Origin: CAYULW01 sp964445815
GTDB lineage: Bacteria > Bacteroidota > Bacteroidia > Flavobacteriales_E > Vicingaceae
Direction: 5' to 3'
DNA: 64,000 bases
Assembly: GCA_964445815.1 (NCBI GenBank)
Contig: CAYULW010000007.1
Coordinates: 1-64,000, forward strand
The position numbers and the translations under genes were made by a program. Shown here one piece after another: positions 35,155 to 43,506 of this stretch. Below the pieces are notes generated by a model. It was not told the DNA's origin. It ran no database searches and worked only from the letters and a program-made list of their open reading frames with translations. Numbering within the stretch: the first letter of the stretch is position 1; each line of letters begins with the position of its first letter.

Positions 35155-35452
35155 TTTAATATTTGTTATGAATTAAATTCAGTTAGTTATTTGGTGGCAA
35201 ATGTGCAACCACTTTGTTAGTGCAACATAATTTGGGAGTTATTAAAAATTTACCTGTTCTTTAAGTCAATGTTAAGCATCCAGAATCAAGGAAGATCCGG
35301 CTTAAGCTGACCAAAGTTGAACTTAACATTTAAAAATCAGAAAGTTGAACACTTATCTGTTTCCGAACTTTATTTTAAGCTTTTATTAAAGTAGATTTAA
35401 CATCTTGACTTAACTTTAGCACTAATATTGATATCTATATTGCTCAATTTTC
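35155..35452. promoter_or_regulatory. Divergent control region between the lipoprotein/TonB pair and the PhoB-like gene
   Basis: These 298 bases hold no gene. They contain repeated elements: TTAAGTCAATGTTAA at 35261-35275 on the plus strand and TTAAGTCAAGATGTTAA on the minus strand at 35413-35397, which are nearly identical, and a direct repeat AAAGTTGAAC at 35313-35322 and 35341-35350. In the first copy TTAAG recurs with an 11-base period (35261, 35272), the spacing used by PhoB/OmpR-type regulators. They are candidate binding sites for the adjacent response regulator. Confidence 0.5.
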
Positions 35453-36133
35453 ATGAAACAAGAAAAGATTCTCTTAGTTGACGATGAACAGGACATATTA
35501 GAGTTCATCGGGTATAATTTAAAAAAAGAAGGCTTCGCCGTTTCTACTGCAGATAATGGCAAGGATGCCATCGAAATTGCGAAAAAGGAATTACCCGATT
35601 TAATCATATTGGATGTCATGATGCCGGAGATGGATGGCATGGAAACCTGTTATCAAATCAGAAACATCAAAAGTTTAAAAGACACTTTAATTACTTTCTT
35701 ATCTGCTAGAGGTGAGGATTATTCTCAAATCGCAGGATTTGATGCAGGTGCAGATGATTACATTACCAAACCCGTAAAACCAAGAGTTTTGGTTAGCAAA
35801 GTAAAAGCCATATTGAGAAGAAAAGGCTCGAGCAATGCTCCTGTTGAAGAACACATTGAAATCGGAGGCATCTCTATTGACAGGGAACGGTACATCATTA
35901 AGAAAGATAAAAAAGAAATCAATTTACCAAAAAAGGAATTTGAACTCTTGTCTTTATTAATGAGTAAACCGGGCCGCGTATATACCAGAGATATCATTAT
36001 GAATACCATTTGGGGAGGAGAAGTAGTTGTCGGTGACAGAACCATTGATGTTCATATTAGAAAACTAAGAGAAAAGTTAGGAGACCAATACATCAAGACG
36101 GTCAAGGGTGTAGGCTATAAATTTGAAGCCTGA
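35453..36133 (+). CDS. PhoB/OmpR-family response regulator
   Basis: The 226-residue protein has an N-terminal receiver domain with the acidic pocket D10/D11 and phosphoacceptor Asp54 in LIILDVMMPEMDG and the Lys in YITKPVKPR, then a C-terminal winged-helix DNA-binding domain (about 130-226, GDRTIDVHIRKLREKLGDQY, KTVKGVGYKFEA). It is followed 38 bases later by its histidine kinase. Sequence and partner resemble PhoB, but the true stimulus is not proved. It probably controls the divergent lipoprotein/TonB receptor genes. Confidence 0.93.
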   Translation: MKQEKILLVDDEQDILEFIGYNLKKEGFAVSTADNGKDAIEIAKKELPDLIILDVMMPEMDGMETCYQIRNIKSLKDTLITFLSARGEDYSQIAGFDAGADDYITKPVKPRVLVSKVKAILRRKGSSNAPVEEHIEIGGISIDRERYIIKKDKKEINLPKKEFELLSLLMSKPGRVYTRDIIMNTIWGGEVVVGDRTIDVHIRKLREKLGDQYIKTVKGVGYKFEA

Positions 36134-36171
36134 TATTTTCTTTATCTACTGTAAAACCTGTACTTTTAAGT

Positions 36172-37215
36172 ATGCGGAATTTCACCCCGAGTGAGCTAGC
36201 GCTTAGGCTTTCTCTTGTACTAGGCGTATTGATTACAACGGTTATAAGCGTAGGTTTATACCTTCTTGACCTCTATCATTTTATTTATAGTTTTCTTTAT
36301 TTCGCAATCATCAGTATCATTTGTTATTATGCTATTTTATGGTCTGTGAAATATTATATAGAGAGACGCCTCAGACTCGTCTACAAAACGATTCATAGTA
36401 TTAAGCTGGGTCTAAAAAAAGACATTACTAAAGTTGATGTTAAAGAAGACATTTTCGGAAAAATCAGAAACGAAGTCATTGAATGGGATAAACACAATCG
36501 TCAAGAGATTGAACGATTGACAGATCAAGAAAAATTTAGGCGTGATTTTCTTGGAAACGTCTCTCACGAGTTAAAAACACCAATATTTAGTATTCAGGGT
36601 TATATTCTCACCTTACTCGAAGGCGGTCTTGAGGATGAAAAAGTGAATCGCAGCTTTTTACTAAAAGCGGAAAAAGGAATTAACCGCATGATCGAGATGA
36701 TAGATGATCTTGACGAAATAGCCAGATTGGAGACAAATCGCATTCAGTTGAATCAACGAAAGTTTGACATCGTTCAATTGAGCAAGGACGTGATTGAATC
36801 ATTGGAAGATAAGGCAGCTAAAATGGATATCGAATTAAAAGTAATAGGAGCAAGTAGTGCCATTGAAGTTGAGGCTGACCCTAAGAAAATTACTCAAGTT
36901 TTAACCAATTTGGTGGTTAACTCCATTAACTATGGTAAAGAAGGGGGTTCTACATCGATAGAGTTTTTTGACATTGATGAAAACATTCTGGTTGAGGTTA
37001 AAGACACCGGAAAAGGAATTGCCAAAGAACACCTCCCCAGGTTGTTTGAACGCTTTTATCGTATTGACAAAGGACGATCAAGAGCTGATGGTGGATCAGG
37101 TTTAGGCCTAGCCATTGTCAAGCACATTTTGGAAGCACATAAACAGAGTATAAATGTGAGAAGTAAAGAAGGAAAAGGTTCTGTTTTTTCTTTCACATTG
37201 AAGAAAGCCAAATAA
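36172..37215 (+). CDS. PhoR-like sensor histidine kinase
   Basis: The 347-residue kinase has two close transmembrane segments (about 14-31 and 36-60) with almost no periplasmic loop, a short linker, an H-box with His132 in FLGNVSHELKTPIFSIQGY, and a HATPase domain with N-box TNLVVNSINYGKEGG, G1 DTGKGI, F-box LFERFYRI and G2 GGSGLGLAIVKHI. The absence of an external sensor domain resembles PhoR, which is controlled through the Pst transporter. It partners the response regulator upstream. Confidence 0.93.
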   Translation: MRNFTPSELALRLSLVLGVLITTVISVGLYLLDLYHFIYSFLYFAIISIICYYAILWSVKYYIERRLRLVYKTIHSIKLGLKKDITKVDVKEDIFGKIRNEVIEWDKHNRQEIERLTDQEKFRRDFLGNVSHELKTPIFSIQGYILTLLEGGLEDEKVNRSFLLKAEKGINRMIEMIDDLDEIARLETNRIQLNQRKFDIVQLSKDVIESLEDKAAKMDIELKVIGASSAIEVEADPKKITQVLTNLVVNSINYGKEGGSTSIEFFDIDENILVEVKDTGKGIAKEHLPRLFERFYRIDKGRSRADGGSGLGLAIVKHILEAHKQSINVRSKEGKGSVFSFTLKKAK

Positions 37216-37249
37216 ATTGAAATTATTTTTGTTTTATTCACAAATGGTG

Positions 37250-37278
37250 TGCAACCTATTTGTTTAAAAATACATCTA
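37250..37278 (+). promoter_or_regulatory. Candidate ECF-sigma promoter before the sigma factor gene
   Basis: TGCAACC (37250-37256), a 16-base spacer and CATCTA (37273-37278). The AAC-containing -35 and the spacing fit ECF-type promoters rather than the housekeeping TTG/TAnnTTTG form, suggesting that the sigma factor controls its own gene. A separate TATTTTTG (37224-37231) could be a housekeeping -7 box. Confidence 0.45.
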
Positions 37279-37315
37279 TACATCAAGTCACTTGGCGAAG
37301 TCTGAGAAAAAAGGA

Positions 37316-37852
37316 ATGAATGAGGAGGAAATGCTACAAGGCTGTAAAGCACATCGAGAGCAAGCACAGAAATTGCTCTTTGATCGGCATGTCAATCTCA
37401 TGATGGGTGTTTGTTTAAGGTACGCAGACAGCTATGAAGAAGCTCAGGACATTGTTCAAGATGGATTTGTGAAGGTTTTTAGTAAGATAAATTCTTTCAC
37501 AGGTTCTGGTTCTTTAGAAGGATGGATTAAACGTATTATGGTGAATACGGCACTTGATCATTTGAGAAAGATAAAAAATGAGCGCTTCAACCTCAATGTT
37601 GATGACGTGAGTTTTCTGCTTAAGGAAGATCAAAAAATTGAAGGCCAATTGCATGAAGAAGACTTAATGCAATTGGTTAAACAGTTACCTACCGGTTATA
37701 GAACGGTTTTTAACTTGTATGCCATAGAAGGTTATTCCCATAAAGAGATTGCTGCTGAGCTTGAGATTTCTGAAAATACATCGAAATCTCAGTACTCCAG
37801 AGCAAGGTCTCTTCTTCAAAAAAGATTAGAGCAATTGAAAATTGAATTTTAA
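37316..37852 (+). CDS. ECF-type RNA polymerase sigma factor
   Basis: The 178-residue sigma-70 family protein has region 2 (YADSYEEAQDIVQDGFVKVF, GWIKRIMVNTALDHLRK) and region 4 (LPTGYRTVFNLYAIEGYSHK, EIAAELEISENTSKSQYSRA). The ATG at 37316 follows AAAAAAGGA and is preferred over a TTG at 37292. It lies six bases before a gene for a membrane protein with a short cytoplasmic N-terminus, the usual sigma/anti-sigma order. It resembles the SigP-type ECF factors of Bacteroidota, some of which control T9SS genes, but that link is inference. Confidence 0.92.
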   Translation: MNEEEMLQGCKAHREQAQKLLFDRHVNLMMGVCLRYADSYEEAQDIVQDGFVKVFSKINSFTGSGSLEGWIKRIMVNTALDHLRKIKNERFNLNVDDVSFLLKEDQKIEGQLHEEDLMQLVKQLPTGYRTVFNLYAIEGYSHKEIAAELEISENTSKSQYSRARSLLQKRLEQLKIEF

Positions 37853-37858
37853 AGACGA

Positions 37859-38854
37859 TTGGAAGAAAAAGATAAAATAGCGGAATTGTTTAAAGAGGGC
37901 TTGGGCAACTACAAAGCTCCTGTTGATGGTTCATTATGGTCTGGCGTTCAGTCAGGGCTCAAAATGGGGTCAGCAAACACAGGGTCAACACTCGGTTCTA
38001 AATTTTCTTCTATCGCAAGTGCTTCAGGCACAAAAATGTTAACTGCAATTGTTTCTATCGGTATTGTTGGACTCACCATTGGAGGCTACTATCTATTCAA
38101 TGGAAAGGCAGAGGAAAGCTCAGAACAAAAGAAGACCCTTCATAATGAGCAACCAGCCACTATCAAAGAAGAAAATGAGAACTCAATACAGTCTGATCAT
38201 GCAGTTGAACAAATTCAGCAACTAGGTAAGAAAGAGGATTTGGTTACATCGGACGAAGTTGAAGAACAAAGCCCTGCAAACAAAGAAAAAGGAGTTTCTG
38301 AATCACCACTTGTTAATGCAGAAGATCAAACTGCTGAAGAACCAGAGAAAATTATAGAAGAAACACAAGAGGAGCTTGAAAATAATGCTTCGACTTCTAC
38401 TGATGAGCATGTACTTTCAGAAGGTATAGATATGAATACTGAAACTACTCTTCAAACTGAAGCTCATTCAGTTGTAGAGAAAGAGCAAGAAAGTCTAGGC
38501 AAAAGCAAAATAGAAGAGTCAAGTGCAGAGTCGACAATAGCAAAAGACGCTCCTACTGAAGCTCCTGCTCAAGAAGAAGAGATACACATTGTAATTCCTA
38601 ATATTTTCACTCCTAATCAGGACGGTGTGAATGATATCTTTATAATTGAGGATGATGCCTTAGAACATCTTGAGGTAAGCGTATTTAATAAGTCCGGTAA
38701 TCTTATTCATCAGTGGAGTGGCATTTATGGTTACTGGGATGGGCGATTACCTAATGGCTCGGATGCGAGAAATGACACTTACATCTATCAAGTGAGTGGA
38801 CAGAAAAACGGGAAACCTTTCATAAAGAAAGGCATCATTACACTTAAAAGATAG
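37859..38854 (+). CDS. Putative membrane anti-sigma protein with a T9SS type B-like C-terminal domain
   Basis: The 331-residue protein starts at TTG 37859, since no ATG is near. Residues 1-55 are a cytoplasmic segment with AELFKEGLGNYKAPVDGSLW, a motif common in proteins encoded after ECF sigma factors in this phylum. Residues 60-82 form one transmembrane segment (MLTAIVSIGIVGLTIGGYYL). A long, acidic, low-complexity linker follows (about 85-240, rich in Glu), then a gliding-motility/T9SS type B-like domain (about 241-331): VIPNIFTPNQDGVNDIFII, GNLIHQWSGIYGYWDG, GIITLKR. It has no cleavable signal peptide. Anti-sigma function is inferred from context. Confidence 0.75.
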   Translation: MEEKDKIAELFKEGLGNYKAPVDGSLWSGVQSGLKMGSANTGSTLGSKFSSIASASGTKMLTAIVSIGIVGLTIGGYYLFNGKAEESSEQKKTLHNEQPATIKEENENSIQSDHAVEQIQQLGKKEDLVTSDEVEEQSPANKEKGVSESPLVNAEDQTAEEPEKIIEETQEELENNASTSTDEHVLSEGIDMNTETTLQTEAHSVVEKEQESLGKSKIEESSAESTIAKDAPTEAPAQEEEIHIVIPNIFTPNQDGVNDIFIIEDDALEHLEVSVFNKSGNLIHQWSGIYGYWDGRLPNGSDARNDTYIYQVSGQKNGKPFIKKGIITLKR

Positions 38855-38855
38855 T

Positions 38856-41800
38856 CTAGTAGTTTAAATTGGGGCCTAACCAACGTTCAACTTCTGCAAC
38901 TGACTTTTTCTTCCTTTTCGCATAATCTTCTACCTGATCTTTTTCAATTTTCCCTAAACCAAAATACTTGGATTTTGGATGCGAAAAATACAACCCACTC
39001 ACAGATGCCGTTGGCAACATGGCAAAACTTTCTGTCAAACTAATTCCTATAGACTCTGCCTCTAACAATGAAAAGATGCTTTCTTTCTCAGTGTGATCCG
39101 GACAGGCCGGATAACCGGCAGCAGGACGAATCCCCTGATACTTTTCAGCGATTAAGGCCTCTGCATCCATGACCTCATCTTTTGAGTATGCCCAGAATTC
39201 TTTTCTTACTCTCTCATGCAAACGTTCAGCAAATGCTTCTGCTAAGCGGTCTGACAAAGCCTTGAGCATGATGCTATTGTAATCATCATGTTCTTTCTCA
39301 AACTCTTTGAGCTTCTTTTCTATTCCTATTCCGGCAGTTACCGCAAAAGCACCTATGAAGTCAGAAAGTTTTCCATTTTTTGGTGCGATGAAATCGGCTA
39401 ATGCCAGGTTAGCTATACCCTCTGCCTTTTTCCCTTGTTGTCTCAAAGTATGAAGTGTTGCAAACATCTCTCCATCTTCATTACATAAAGCAATATCATC
39501 GCCATTTTGATATGCCGGCCAAAAGCCAAATACCCCTTTTGCCAACAACCAATTCTCCTGTATTATTTGGTCTAACATATGATTAGCATCTTTAAACAAG
39601 CTCCTTGCCTCGGCGCCTATCTTCTCATCATCTAATATCTTGGGATATCTTCCCGCCAGTTCCCATGTTGAAAAGAATGGCGTCCAATCAATGTATTCTC
39701 TTAATTCTGCTATTGAATAATTATCAAAGACTTTTGTTCCTGTAAACTGAGGGGGCGTTGACTGGTAATTGTCCCAGTCTATTTGCATACGATTTGAACG
39801 TGCCTCTTCAAGGCTAATCATTTTCTTAAAGGCCTTTTTCTTATCATGTTGCTCCCGAATAAATGCATACTCCTTATTTAAATCATCTAAGTACTGCTTA
39901 TGTTGCTCCTTATGCCCTGATAATAAATGACCTGCCACAGGAACACTTCTTGATGCATCTAAAACATGAACTATCGGAGAGCCGTATTCAGGAGCGATTT
40001 TGACAGCTGTATGCGCCTTTGATGTTGTTGCCCCTCCAATTAAAAGAGGTGTTGTGAAATCCTGACGCTTCATTTCTTTAGCAATGTGTACCATTTCGTC
40101 AAGCGAGGGCGTAATGAGTCCGCTTAATCCAATTAAGTCGACTTGGTGCTTTTTTGCTTCTTGCAAAATCTTTTCTGCCGGCACCATGACACCGAGGTCA
40201 ATCACTTCATAATTGTTACAAGCTAAAACAACTGACACAATATTTTTACCGATATCATGCACATCTCCTTTAACGGTCGCCATTAAAATCTTTCCCGTAC
40301 TTTTTGCTACATCCCCGGATCTCTCTTTTTCTTCTTCTATATAAGGTAAGAGGTAGGCAACGGCTTTTTTCATGACTCGAGCACTCTTAACTACTTGTGG
40401 CAAGAACATCTTTCCACTACCAAAAAGATCCCCTACTACATTCATTCCGTCCATCAGGGGACCTTCAATAACCTGCAGAGGTTTATCGTATTGCTGTCTT
40501 GCTTCTTCAGTATCCGCTTCAATGTGTTCTACTATTCCCTTTACCAGAGCATGACTCAAACGCTCTTGAACACTTGCATCTCGCCATTCCTCGCTCTTCT
40601 GATTTGACTTTCCTGAACCTTTTACCGTTTCGGCAAAATCAGTCAATCGTTCTGTAGCGTCCTCACGCCTATTGAGTAATACATCTTCAACATGCTCTAA
40701 CAGGTCTTTAGGAATATCGTCATAGACTTCGATCATTCCTGCATTTACTATTCCCATGTCCAATCCATTCTTGATAGCATGAAACAAGAAAGCAGAATTC
40801 ATTGCTTCTCTTACCACATTGTTCCCTCTGAATGAAAATGAAACATTACTTACTCCTCCACTAACTAACGCGCCAGGTAGATTTTCTTTGATCCACTTTG
40901 TTGCTTCTATAAAGTCAACCGCATAGTTATTGTGTTCTTCTATACCTGTTCCAACTGTAAGAATATTGGGATCAAAAATGATATCACAAGCCGGAAATTT
41001 AACTTGCTCAGTCAATATTTTATAAGCCCTATTACAAATTTCAATACGACGTTCATAATTATCAGCCTGTCCCTTTTCATCAAAGGCCATCACAATAACG
41101 GCAGCACCATATCTACGAATTAATGTTGCTTGCTTAATGAATTGCTCTTCGCCTTCTTTTAAACTGATTGAATTTACAATAGACTTCCCTTGAACACATT
41201 TTAATCCTTCCTCAATAACAGACCACTTGGAGGAGTCGATCATGATCGGCACCTTCGAAATCTCGGGTTCTGAAGCGATGAGATTGAGAAATGTTTTCAT
41301 TACTTCTTCAGAGTCCAACATGCCTTCATCCATATTGACATCTATAATTTGAGCTCCTCCTTCCACTTGCTGCAAAGCCACAGAAAGTGCTTCTTCATAG
41401 TTTTCTTCTTTGATGAGTCTTCTGAACTTAGCTGAACCAGTCACATTGGTTCTCTCTCCTACATTAATAAAATTACTTTCCTTGTAAATTGTCAATGGCT
41501 CTAAGCCACTATACTTTGGAAGCTGCTCAATTGTTTTAGGAAGTCTTGGAGGGTATTTTTCAGCGATCTTTGCAATGGCCGAAATGTGATCCGGTGTCGT
41601 TCCGCAACATCCTCCAATAATATTAATAAAGCCGCTTTGAATGAAGTCTTCAATGAAACCTCCCATTTGGTCCGCCGTTTGATCATACTCACCAAAAGCA
41701 TTGGGCAAACCGGCATTAGGATGGGCACTAACATAAAACTCTGTTTTTGTCGCAATCTGTTCTAAATAGGGACGTAACTCTTTTGCTCCTAAAGCACAAT

Positions 41801-42521
41801 TAAAACCTACACTTAATAAAGGCAAATGACTTATGGAAATCAGGAAAGCCTCAGCCGTCTGTCCTGATAAAGTTCTTCCACTCGCATCTGTAATGGTTCC
41901 TGAAACCATGATTGGTACCTCCTTGCCAGTATCTTCAAAATAGGTAGAAATTGCAAACAAGGCTGCTTTACAATTTAATGTATCAAAAACGGTCTCAACG
42001 AGTAATAAATCTACTCCACCTTCAACAAGTCCTTTTGCTTGTTCGTAATAAGCTGTTTTCAATTCATCAAAAGAGGTGTTCCTGAATTCAGGTCGATTGA
42101 CATCCGGTGAAAGGGAAGCAGTTCTATTTGTCGGGCCTATAGATCCTGCAACGAACCTAGGCTTTTCAGGTGTTCTAGCTGTATATTCTTGTGCAACTTC
42201 TTTTGCAATTTTCGCAGATTCATAATTCAATTGATACACCGCATTTTCAAGTCCATAATCGGCTTGTGCGATAGATGTGCCTGAAAAAGTGTTGGTTTCT
42301 ACAATATCAGAGCCTGCGTTGAAATACTCTGCATGAATGTCTTTTATAATCTGTGGTTGGGTGATAGAAAGAAGATCATTATTGCCTTTAAGTGGCATGT
42401 GGTGATCTTTAAATTGATCGCCCCGAAAATCTTCTTCTTCTAACTTATGACGTTGTATCATGGTACCCATTGCACCATCTAAAACCAATATTTTTTTTTC
42501 TAATACTTTTCTTATGTCCAT
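38856..42521 (-). CDS. metH: Cobalamin-dependent methionine synthase
   Basis: The 1221-residue four-module enzyme transfers methyl from methyltetrahydrofolate to homocysteine. Homocysteine domain: LDGAMGTMIQ, zinc cysteines in FNCALGAKE and GGCCGTTPDHI. Folate domain: NVGERTNVTGSAKF. B12 domain: GDVHDIGKNIVSVV with the cobalt ligand His755, and GLSGLITPS. Reactivation domain: RPAAGYPACPDHTEK and YFSHPKSKYFGLGK. It is preceded by a SAM-I riboswitch (42537-42698), so expression falls when SAM is plentiful. The stop is one base from the convergent anti-sigma gene stop. Confidence 0.97.
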   Translation of the reverse strand: MDIRKVLEKKILVLDGAMGTMIQRHKLEEEDFRGDQFKDHHMPLKGNNDLLSITQPQIIKDIHAEYFNAGSDIVETNTFSGTSIAQADYGLENAVYQLNYESAKIAKEVAQEYTARTPEKPRFVAGSIGPTNRTASLSPDVNRPEFRNTSFDELKTAYYEQAKGLVEGGVDLLLVETVFDTLNCKAALFAISTYFEDTGKEVPIMVSGTITDASGRTLSGQTAEAFLISISHLPLLSVGFNCALGAKELRPYLEQIATKTEFYVSAHPNAGLPNAFGEYDQTADQMGGFIEDFIQSGFINIIGGCCGTTPDHISAIAKIAEKYPPRLPKTIEQLPKYSGLEPLTIYKESNFINVGERTNVTGSAKFRRLIKEENYEEALSVALQQVEGGAQIIDVNMDEGMLDSEEVMKTFLNLIASEPEISKVPIMIDSSKWSVIEEGLKCVQGKSIVNSISLKEGEEQFIKQATLIRRYGAAVIVMAFDEKGQADNYERRIEICNRAYKILTEQVKFPACDIIFDPNILTVGTGIEEHNNYAVDFIEATKWIKENLPGALVSGGVSNVSFSFRGNNVVREAMNSAFLFHAIKNGLDMGIVNAGMIEVYDDIPKDLLEHVEDVLLNRREDATERLTDFAETVKGSGKSNQKSEEWRDASVQERLSHALVKGIVEHIEADTEEARQQYDKPLQVIEGPLMDGMNVVGDLFGSGKMFLPQVVKSARVMKKAVAYLLPYIEEEKERSGDVAKSTGKILMATVKGDVHDIGKNIVSVVLACNNYEVIDLGVMVPAEKILQEAKKHQVDLIGLSGLITPSLDEMVHIAKEMKRQDFTTPLLIGGATTSKAHTAVKIAPEYGSPIVHVLDASRSVPVAGHLLSGHKEQHKQYLDDLNKEYAFIREQHDKKKAFKKMISLEEARSNRMQIDWDNYQSTPPQFTGTKVFDNYSIAELREYIDWTPFFSTWELAGRYPKILDDEKIGAEARSLFKDANHMLDQIIQENWLLAKGVFGFWPAYQNGDDIALCNEDGEMFATLHTLRQQGKKAEGIANLALADFIAPKNGKLSDFIGAFAVTAGIGIEKKLKEFEKEHDDYNSIMLKALSDRLAEAFAERLHERVRKEFWAYSKDEVMDAEALIAEKYQGIRPAAGYPACPDHTEKESIFSLLEAESIGISLTESFAMLPTASVSGLYFSHPKSKYFGLGKIEKDQVEDYAKRKKKSVAEVERWLGPNLNY

Positions 42522-42536
42522 AATCTACTCAATTAA

Positions 42537-42581
42537 AAAACCCTTGTCTCTGAAGCTTCTGTTCAGCATGACAAGGGTTTT
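42537..42581 (-). terminator. Terminator hairpin of the metH SAM riboswitch
   Basis: On the minus strand, AAAACCCTTGTC (42581-42570) pairs with GACAAGGGTTTT (42548-42537), an uninterrupted 12-base-pair stem followed by more T. It lies 16 bases before the metH ATG and forms the expression platform that stops transcription when SAM is bound to the aptamer. Confidence 0.88.
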
Positions 42582-42596
42582 AAATGTCGTTTCGAA

Positions 42597-42698
42597 CTTA
42601 TCTTCATCCGCCACAATTGGCGAAACAGGAATTGGCACCTTTTCTAAAAGCGGTTGCCAAGGTTTCACAGGGCCTGTCCCTCCACCTTTCTTGATAAA
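42597..42698 (-). ncRNA. SAM-I (S-box) riboswitch aptamer
   Basis: On the minus strand the S-box core is unmistakable: TATCAAGAAAGGTGGAGGGA, then GGCCCTGTGAAACC, TTGGCAACC and GGTGCCAATTCCTG, closing with GATAAG that pairs with the initial TTATC to form P1. These are the conserved P1, P2 kink-turn, P3 and P4 elements of the SAM-I class. The terminator at 42537-42581 follows directly, so this is a transcriptional OFF switch for metH. Only 12 bases separate the aptamer from the stop of the upstream gene at 42711. Confidence 0.95.
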
Positions 42699-42710
42699 AT
42701 ATTTAAAGAA

Positions 42711-42950
42711 CTAAACTTTGTTAACCTTAACGTAATGTTTATACATAAAGTACCCAATCACTCCCAACAAGGCATAAGGAACAAACATGATGTAAATGAT
42801 TCCACTATTTATTCCTTTACCAACCGACTCTTCTCCACTTTGCATGTTTGATTCCAATACGGCTTTACACATTGAACATTGTGCATCAGCTTCTTGGAAG
42901 AACAACACTATAAAAAGCGATACCAAAACAAAACTAAGAAGTCTTTTCAC
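42711..42950 (-). CDS. Small exported membrane protein with a CxxC pair (oxidase operon)
   Basis: The 79-residue protein has a signal peptide ending EADA, so the mature protein starts QCSMCKAVLESN with C25 and C28 as a CxxC pair at its very N-terminus. One transmembrane helix follows (about 50-70, IIYIMFVPYALLGVIGYFMY), then a short basic tail. It ends the ctaB-cox-SCO-DUF420 run. I recognise no named family. The position and the exposed CxxC suggest a metal- or thiol-handling role in cytochrome oxidase assembly. Confidence 0.8.
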   Translation of the reverse strand: MKRLLSFVLVSLFIVLFFQEADAQCSMCKAVLESNMQSGEESVGKGINSGIIYIMFVPYALLGVIGYFMYKHYVKVNKV

Positions 42951-42987
42951 GTTGCAAATTTACTCAGCAATTCTATGAATTCCAATA

Positions 42988-43506
42988 TTAGTAATAAGGC
43001 GAAATCATGAGATAAACAATCACCCCTGTTAAAGTAACATACAACCAAAGCGGCCAGGTAATTCTGGCAATTTTCTTGTGCTTATCAAAACGCTGTGATA
43101 GAGCCCTTGACACACTGATTAAAACTAAGGGAACAATAACGGCTGCCAATACGATATGTGTCAACAAAACAAAATAGTAAATGCTTCTCATCATCCCTTC
43201 TCCCCCATAAGTTGTAGACGGAGCCACACTATGATAAACAACATAAGAAAGCAAGAAAACGACTGATAAACCTAAAGCAGAAAACATCAACTTTTCATGA
43301 AGCACTCGTTTACCATTCTTTATAGCCGCAAAAGCCATGATTAGAATTAAAGAGGTTAGTCCATTAATAATAGCATTCAACTTTGGCAAAAACTTTATCT
43401 CATCAATTAAAACACTCTCTTTTGGCAATAAGTAAAGTGCAGCTACTATAATAGGAAGTAGTATAGAAATAACTACTACGAATAAACGGCCAAACTGAAT
43501 TTTCAT
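42988..43506 (-). CDS. DUF420 membrane protein (oxidase assembly, CtaM-like)
   Basis: The 172-residue protein has five transmembrane helices and conserved histidines, e.g. SYVVYHSVAP and YYFVLLTHIVLAAVIVPLV. DUF420 proteins, including CtaM of Gram-positives, are needed for heme-copper oxidase assembly. The ATG overlaps the stop of the SCO gene (TAATG), and the gene order SCO-DUF420 is common. Membrane location and oxidase role are inferred from family and context. Confidence 0.87.
   Translation of the reverse strand: MKIQFGRLFVVVISILLPIIVAALYLLPKESVLIDEIKFLPKLNAIINGLTSLILIMAFAAIKNGKRVLHEKLMFSALGLSVVFLLSYVVYHSVAPSTTYGGEGMMRSIYYFVLLTHIVLAAVIVPLVLISVSRALSQRFDKHKKIARITWPLWLYVTLTGVIVYLMISPYY

Noticed and set aside
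36172..37215. Firm naming of the two-component pair as phoB/phoR
   Set aside because: The sequence fits, but no pst or phoU genes are nearby and many OmpR-class pairs look alike; left without gene symbols.
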